NCBI GenBank assembly: GCA_947177105.1
Contig: CAMWTF010000073.1
Location: 1-9,132, forward strand
DNA: 9,132 bases
Source of the DNA: an uncultured Lachnospiraceae bacterium
GTDB taxonomy: Bacteria > Bacillota > Clostridia > Lachnospirales > Lachnospiraceae
Direction: 5' to 3'
Below the pieces are notes generated by a model that ran no database searches, had not been told where the DNA came from, and saw only the letters and a program-made list of their open reading frames with translations. Position 1 is the first letter of the stretch; each line of letters starts with the position of its first letter. Below are positions 6,974 through 9,132 of this stretch, piece by piece. Made by a program: the position numbers and the translations under genes.

Positions 6974-7843
6974 ATGAAAACAGCCAAAAGAGCAATTATT
7001 ATCTTCATCGCATTGGCCCTGCTGTTTACAGGCGCCAGCAGCCTGGTAATTACCAACGAAAATGAGTACAGTCTGATCCGCCAGTTCGGCAGAATTGACC
7101 ATGTAGTGGATCACGCAGGAGTCACTTTCAAAATCCCCTTTATACAGAGCGTGGACACCCTGCCCAAGGAAACCCTGCTGTACGATCTGTCCTCCTCCGA
7201 TGTAATCACCAGTGATAAAAAGACCATGATCTGCAACAGCTATATCCTGTGGCATATCACAGACCCCCAGCTGTTTGCCCAGACTCTGAACTCCTCCATC
7301 ACCAATGCGGAGGGACGTCTGGACACGGTGGTATACAACTCTACCAAGAACGTTATCTCCAGCACCACTCAGGATGAGGTCATCTCCGGCCGCAACGGTA
7401 CGCTCTCCGATGCCATCATCGCCAACATCGGCAACACGCTGGATCAATACGGCATAGAGCTTCTGTCCTTTGAGATCAAGCAGCTGGATCTGCCCAGCGA
7501 TAACAAATCCGCCGTGTATGAGCGCATGATCTCCGAGCGCGACAACATCGCCGCCACCTATACGGCGGAGGGCAGTTCCGAGGCCCAGATCATCCGCAAC
7601 ACCACAGACAAGGAAGTGACCGTGATGCTGTCCGAGGCAGAAAAGGAAGCCGAAATCCTGATTGCGGAGGGTGAAGCCGAATACATGCGGATACTTTCCG
7701 AAGCCTATGGGGACGAGTCCAAAGCCGAGTTCTACTCCTTTGTGCGCAGCTTAGATGCCCTGAAGGCATCCATGACCGGCGGCAACAAGACCGTGATACT
7801 GTCCCCGGACTCCCCCATTGCGGAGATCTTCTACGGAAGATAG
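6974..7843 (+). CDS. hflC: HflC-like SPFH/band 7 membrane protein, protease modulator partner
   Basis: This 289-residue partner of HflK has an N-terminal membrane helix or uncleaved signal anchor (about 6-26), then an SPFH domain with ENEYSLIRQFGRI (29-41) and GVTFKIPFIQSV (49-60). The HflC-specific signature is clear: YERMISERDNIAATYTAEGS (182-201), then a SEAEKEAEILIAEGEAEYM (220-238) coiled-coil segment and FYSFVRSLDALKAS (253-266). The usual YRSEG of HflC is YTAEG here. The protein is about 45 residues shorter than E. coli HflC. AAAGGA (6963-6968) sits 5 nt before the ATG. It lies 26 bp after hflK. Most of the protein should be outside the membrane on the side opposite the N-terminus, acting together with HflK. 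The gene ends shortly before a hairpin shared with the convergent amt gene. Confidence 0.92.
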   Translation: MKTAKRAIIIFIALALLFTGASSLVITNENEYSLIRQFGRIDHVVDHAGVTFKIPFIQSVDTLPKETLLYDLSSSDVITSDKKTMICNSYILWHITDPQLFAQTLNSSITNAEGRLDTVVYNSTKNVISSTTQDEVISGRNGTLSDAIIANIGNTLDQYGIELLSFEIKQLDLPSDNKSAVYERMISERDNIAATYTAEGSSEAQIIRNTTDKEVTVMLSEAEKEAEILIAEGEAEYMRILSEAYGDESKAEFYSFVRSLDALKASMTGGNKTVILSPDSPIAEIFYGR

Positions 7844-7860
7844 AGAATAGGAGAAATCAT

Positions 7861-7894
7861 AGCAAAACAGCCCAGGCAAACATACGCCTGGGCT
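7861..7894 (-). terminator. Rho-independent terminator of the amt-glnK fusion gene, in the convergent gap with hflC
   Basis: The arms AGCCCAGGC (7869-7877) and GCCTGGGCT (7886-7894) are a perfect 9-bp, GC-rich stem with an 8-nt loop. Read on the minus strand the stem is followed by GTTTTGCT, a short T-tract, fitting termination of the leftward amt-glnK transcript. On the plus strand the flank (CTGCTCTTCTAC) is only pyrimidine-rich, so termination of hflC by the same hairpin is possible but less well supported. Confidence 0.75.
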
Positions 7895-7939
7895 CTGCTC
7901 TTCTACATTAGAATTACGTGGAAATAAATACCTAAACCA

Positions 7940-9132
7940 TTACTCCACATCCTGCAGGGCGTCAAATCCCTCTTCTCCCGTGCGGACTTTCACCACACGC
8001 TCCACGCCGTAGACAAAGATCTTGCCATCGCCGATATGACCGGTATACAGGGCTTTCTTAGCCGCCTCCACCACGTCACTCACAGGGATCTTGCTCACCA
8101 CTACCTCCACCTTGATCTTGGGCAGCAGCGTTGCGTCCATCTCTACGCCGCGGTATTTTTCACCGGCGCCTTTCTGGACGCCGCAGCCCATCACATTGGT
8201 TACGGTCATGCCTGTAACGCCCAGATCATTCATGGCCTTTCTCAGGGCATCATACCGGGTCATCTTGGCAATCACCACCACCTTGTGAATGCCAGTGCTT
8301 ACTGCCGCGGAGGCATCCACCACAGGGACGGCGGCATTCTTCTGGGCCTCGGAGGCCGACACATAATCGTCATTGCCCAGATCCGTGTTCTCATTGACAC
8401 TCATGTTCATGGTGTTGGAGATATCCATGATGGCAAATCCCGCATAGGCGGAAGCAAGGCCATGCTCCTTGGCATCCAGACCCACAATCTCTTCTTCCTC
8501 CGTAACCCGCAGGCCAAAGATGGCCCTGATAACCAGGAACACGATGGTCATGGTCACCGCCGTCCAGGCTGCCACGGACACAAAGCCCACCAGCTGCAAG
8601 CCCAGCAATTTGAAGCCGCCGCCGTAGAACAGGCCCACCAACTCATTGCCCGCCCCGTCCGCAATACTGTAACCGGGTGCCGTATTGGTAGCAAACAGTC
8701 CGGTGGCGACAGTGCCCCATATACCGTTCATCATATGCACCGCCACAGCGCCCACGGGATCGTCAATATGTAATTTATAGTCCAGCAACCATACGCCGAA
8801 TACCACCAACACACCAGCCACCGCACCAATGACAATGGCGCCGAATGCGTCTGTCACGTCACAGGGAGCCGTGATAGCCACCAGGCCAGCCAGGGAGGCG
8901 TTCAGACACATGGAAACATCAGGCTTGCCGTATTTGATCCAGGTAAAAATCATGCATACCACTGTGGCGATGGCAGGAGCGATAGTGGTAGTCACAAAGA
9001 TGGAACCTAACTGTTCCACGGAAGTGGCCGCCGCGCCGTTAAAGCCGTACCAGCCCAGCCAGAGGATGAACACTCCCAGAGCGCCCATGGCCAGAGTGGG
9101 GCCGGGGAAAGCGTTTACCTTGGGAACTTTTC
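7940..9132 (-). CDS. amt: Ammonium transporter (Amt) with fused C-terminal PII (GlnK-like) domain, 5' end outside the window
   Basis: The frame continues without a stop to the right edge, so the N-terminal half of the channel is missing; 396 residues are visible. The first ~225 are Amt: GPTLAMGALGVFILWLGWYGFN, about six membrane helices, the pore segment DDPVGAVAVHMMNGIWG carrying the second conserved pore histidine (codon about 8735-8737), and the conserved cytoplasmic tail EEEEIVGLDAKEHG. A polar linker of ~50 residues leads to a complete PII domain (about 8287-7955), HKVVVIAKMTRYDALRKAMN through the B-loop TGHIGDGKIFV and the C-terminal VRTGEEG. Free GlnK proteins plug Amt channels when 2-oxoglutarate is low; here sensor and channel share one chain. 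The T-loop keeps the ligand residue Q of VQKG and the LPK lysine, but the usual uridylylated tyrosine is Met. An internal ATG at 9088 is not the start because channel sequence continues upstream of it. Confidence 0.93.
   Translation of the reverse strand, partial: KVPKVNAFPGPTLAMGALGVFILWLGWYGFNGAAATSVEQLGSIFVTTTIAPAIATVVCMIFTWIKYGKPDVSMCLNASLAGLVAITAPCDVTDAFGAIVIGAVAGVLVVFGVWLLDYKLHIDDPVGAVAVHMMNGIWGTVATGLFATNTAPGYSIADGAGNELVGLFYGGGFKLLGLQLVGFVSVAAWTAVTMTIVFLVIRAIFGLRVTEEEEIVGLDAKEHGLASAYAGFAIMDISNTMNMSVNENTDLGNDDYVSASEAQKNAAVPVVDASAAVSTGIHKVVVIAKMTRYDALRKAMNDLGVTGMTVTNVMGCGVQKGAGEKYRGVEMDATLLPKIKVEVVVSKIPVSDVVEAAKKALYTGHIGDGKIFVYGVERVVKVRTGEEGFDALQDVE

Overview
The window most resembles a chromosomal stretch of a Clostridia genome, probably Lachnospiraceae. 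This is an inference from moderately high GC, strong AGGAGG-type ribosome binding sites, the Gram-positive form of glycerol kinase and the overall look of the proteins. No rRNA, tRNA, CRISPR array, insertion sequence or phage gene was found. It reads as ordinary core or housekeeping sequence rather than a mobile island.

Layout, left to right. Five genes run leftward (minus strand). In transcription order they are a GNAT-like acyltransferase (start 5529), a CE4-type polysaccharide deacetylase (start 4373), glycerol kinase glpK (start 3390), a class I/II PLP aminotransferase (start 1832) and uppP, undecaprenyl-diphosphatase (start 485, cut by the left edge). Gaps between them are 58 to 182 bp. 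Two gaps hold long perfect inverted repeats, 18-bp arms at 3513-3568 and 13-bp arms at 541-588. A 341-bp divergent intergenic region (5530-5870) holds a good candidate promoter for each direction. Rightward from it lie hflK and hflC, a two-gene SPFH-protein unit. At the right edge a leftward gene, cut at its 5' end, encodes an ammonium channel fused in frame to a C-terminal PII (GlnK-like) regulatory domain. Its 3' end converges on hflC, with a hairpin terminator between.

How the genes fit together. HflK and HflC should form one membrane complex, known elsewhere to control the FtsH protease. The Amt-PII fusion joins ammonium uptake to its own 2-oxoglutarate/nucleotide sensor in one chain. UppP recycles the lipid carrier for cell-wall synthesis. 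The deacetylase may also act on polysaccharide, but it lacks a signal peptide. GlpK and the aminotransferase are metabolic genes with no obvious functional tie to their neighbours.

Four starts were moved from the longest open frame on the basis of ribosome binding sites or family length: glpK (3390), the GNAT-like gene (5529), hflK (5871), and the Amt-PII gene, which is treated as continuing beyond the window. No clearly new system was found. The points most worth a second look are the Amt-PII fusion with its altered T-loop, a GlpK lacking both known regulatory residues, a GNAT-like protein with a degenerate CoA-binding loop, and the two long inverted repeats.
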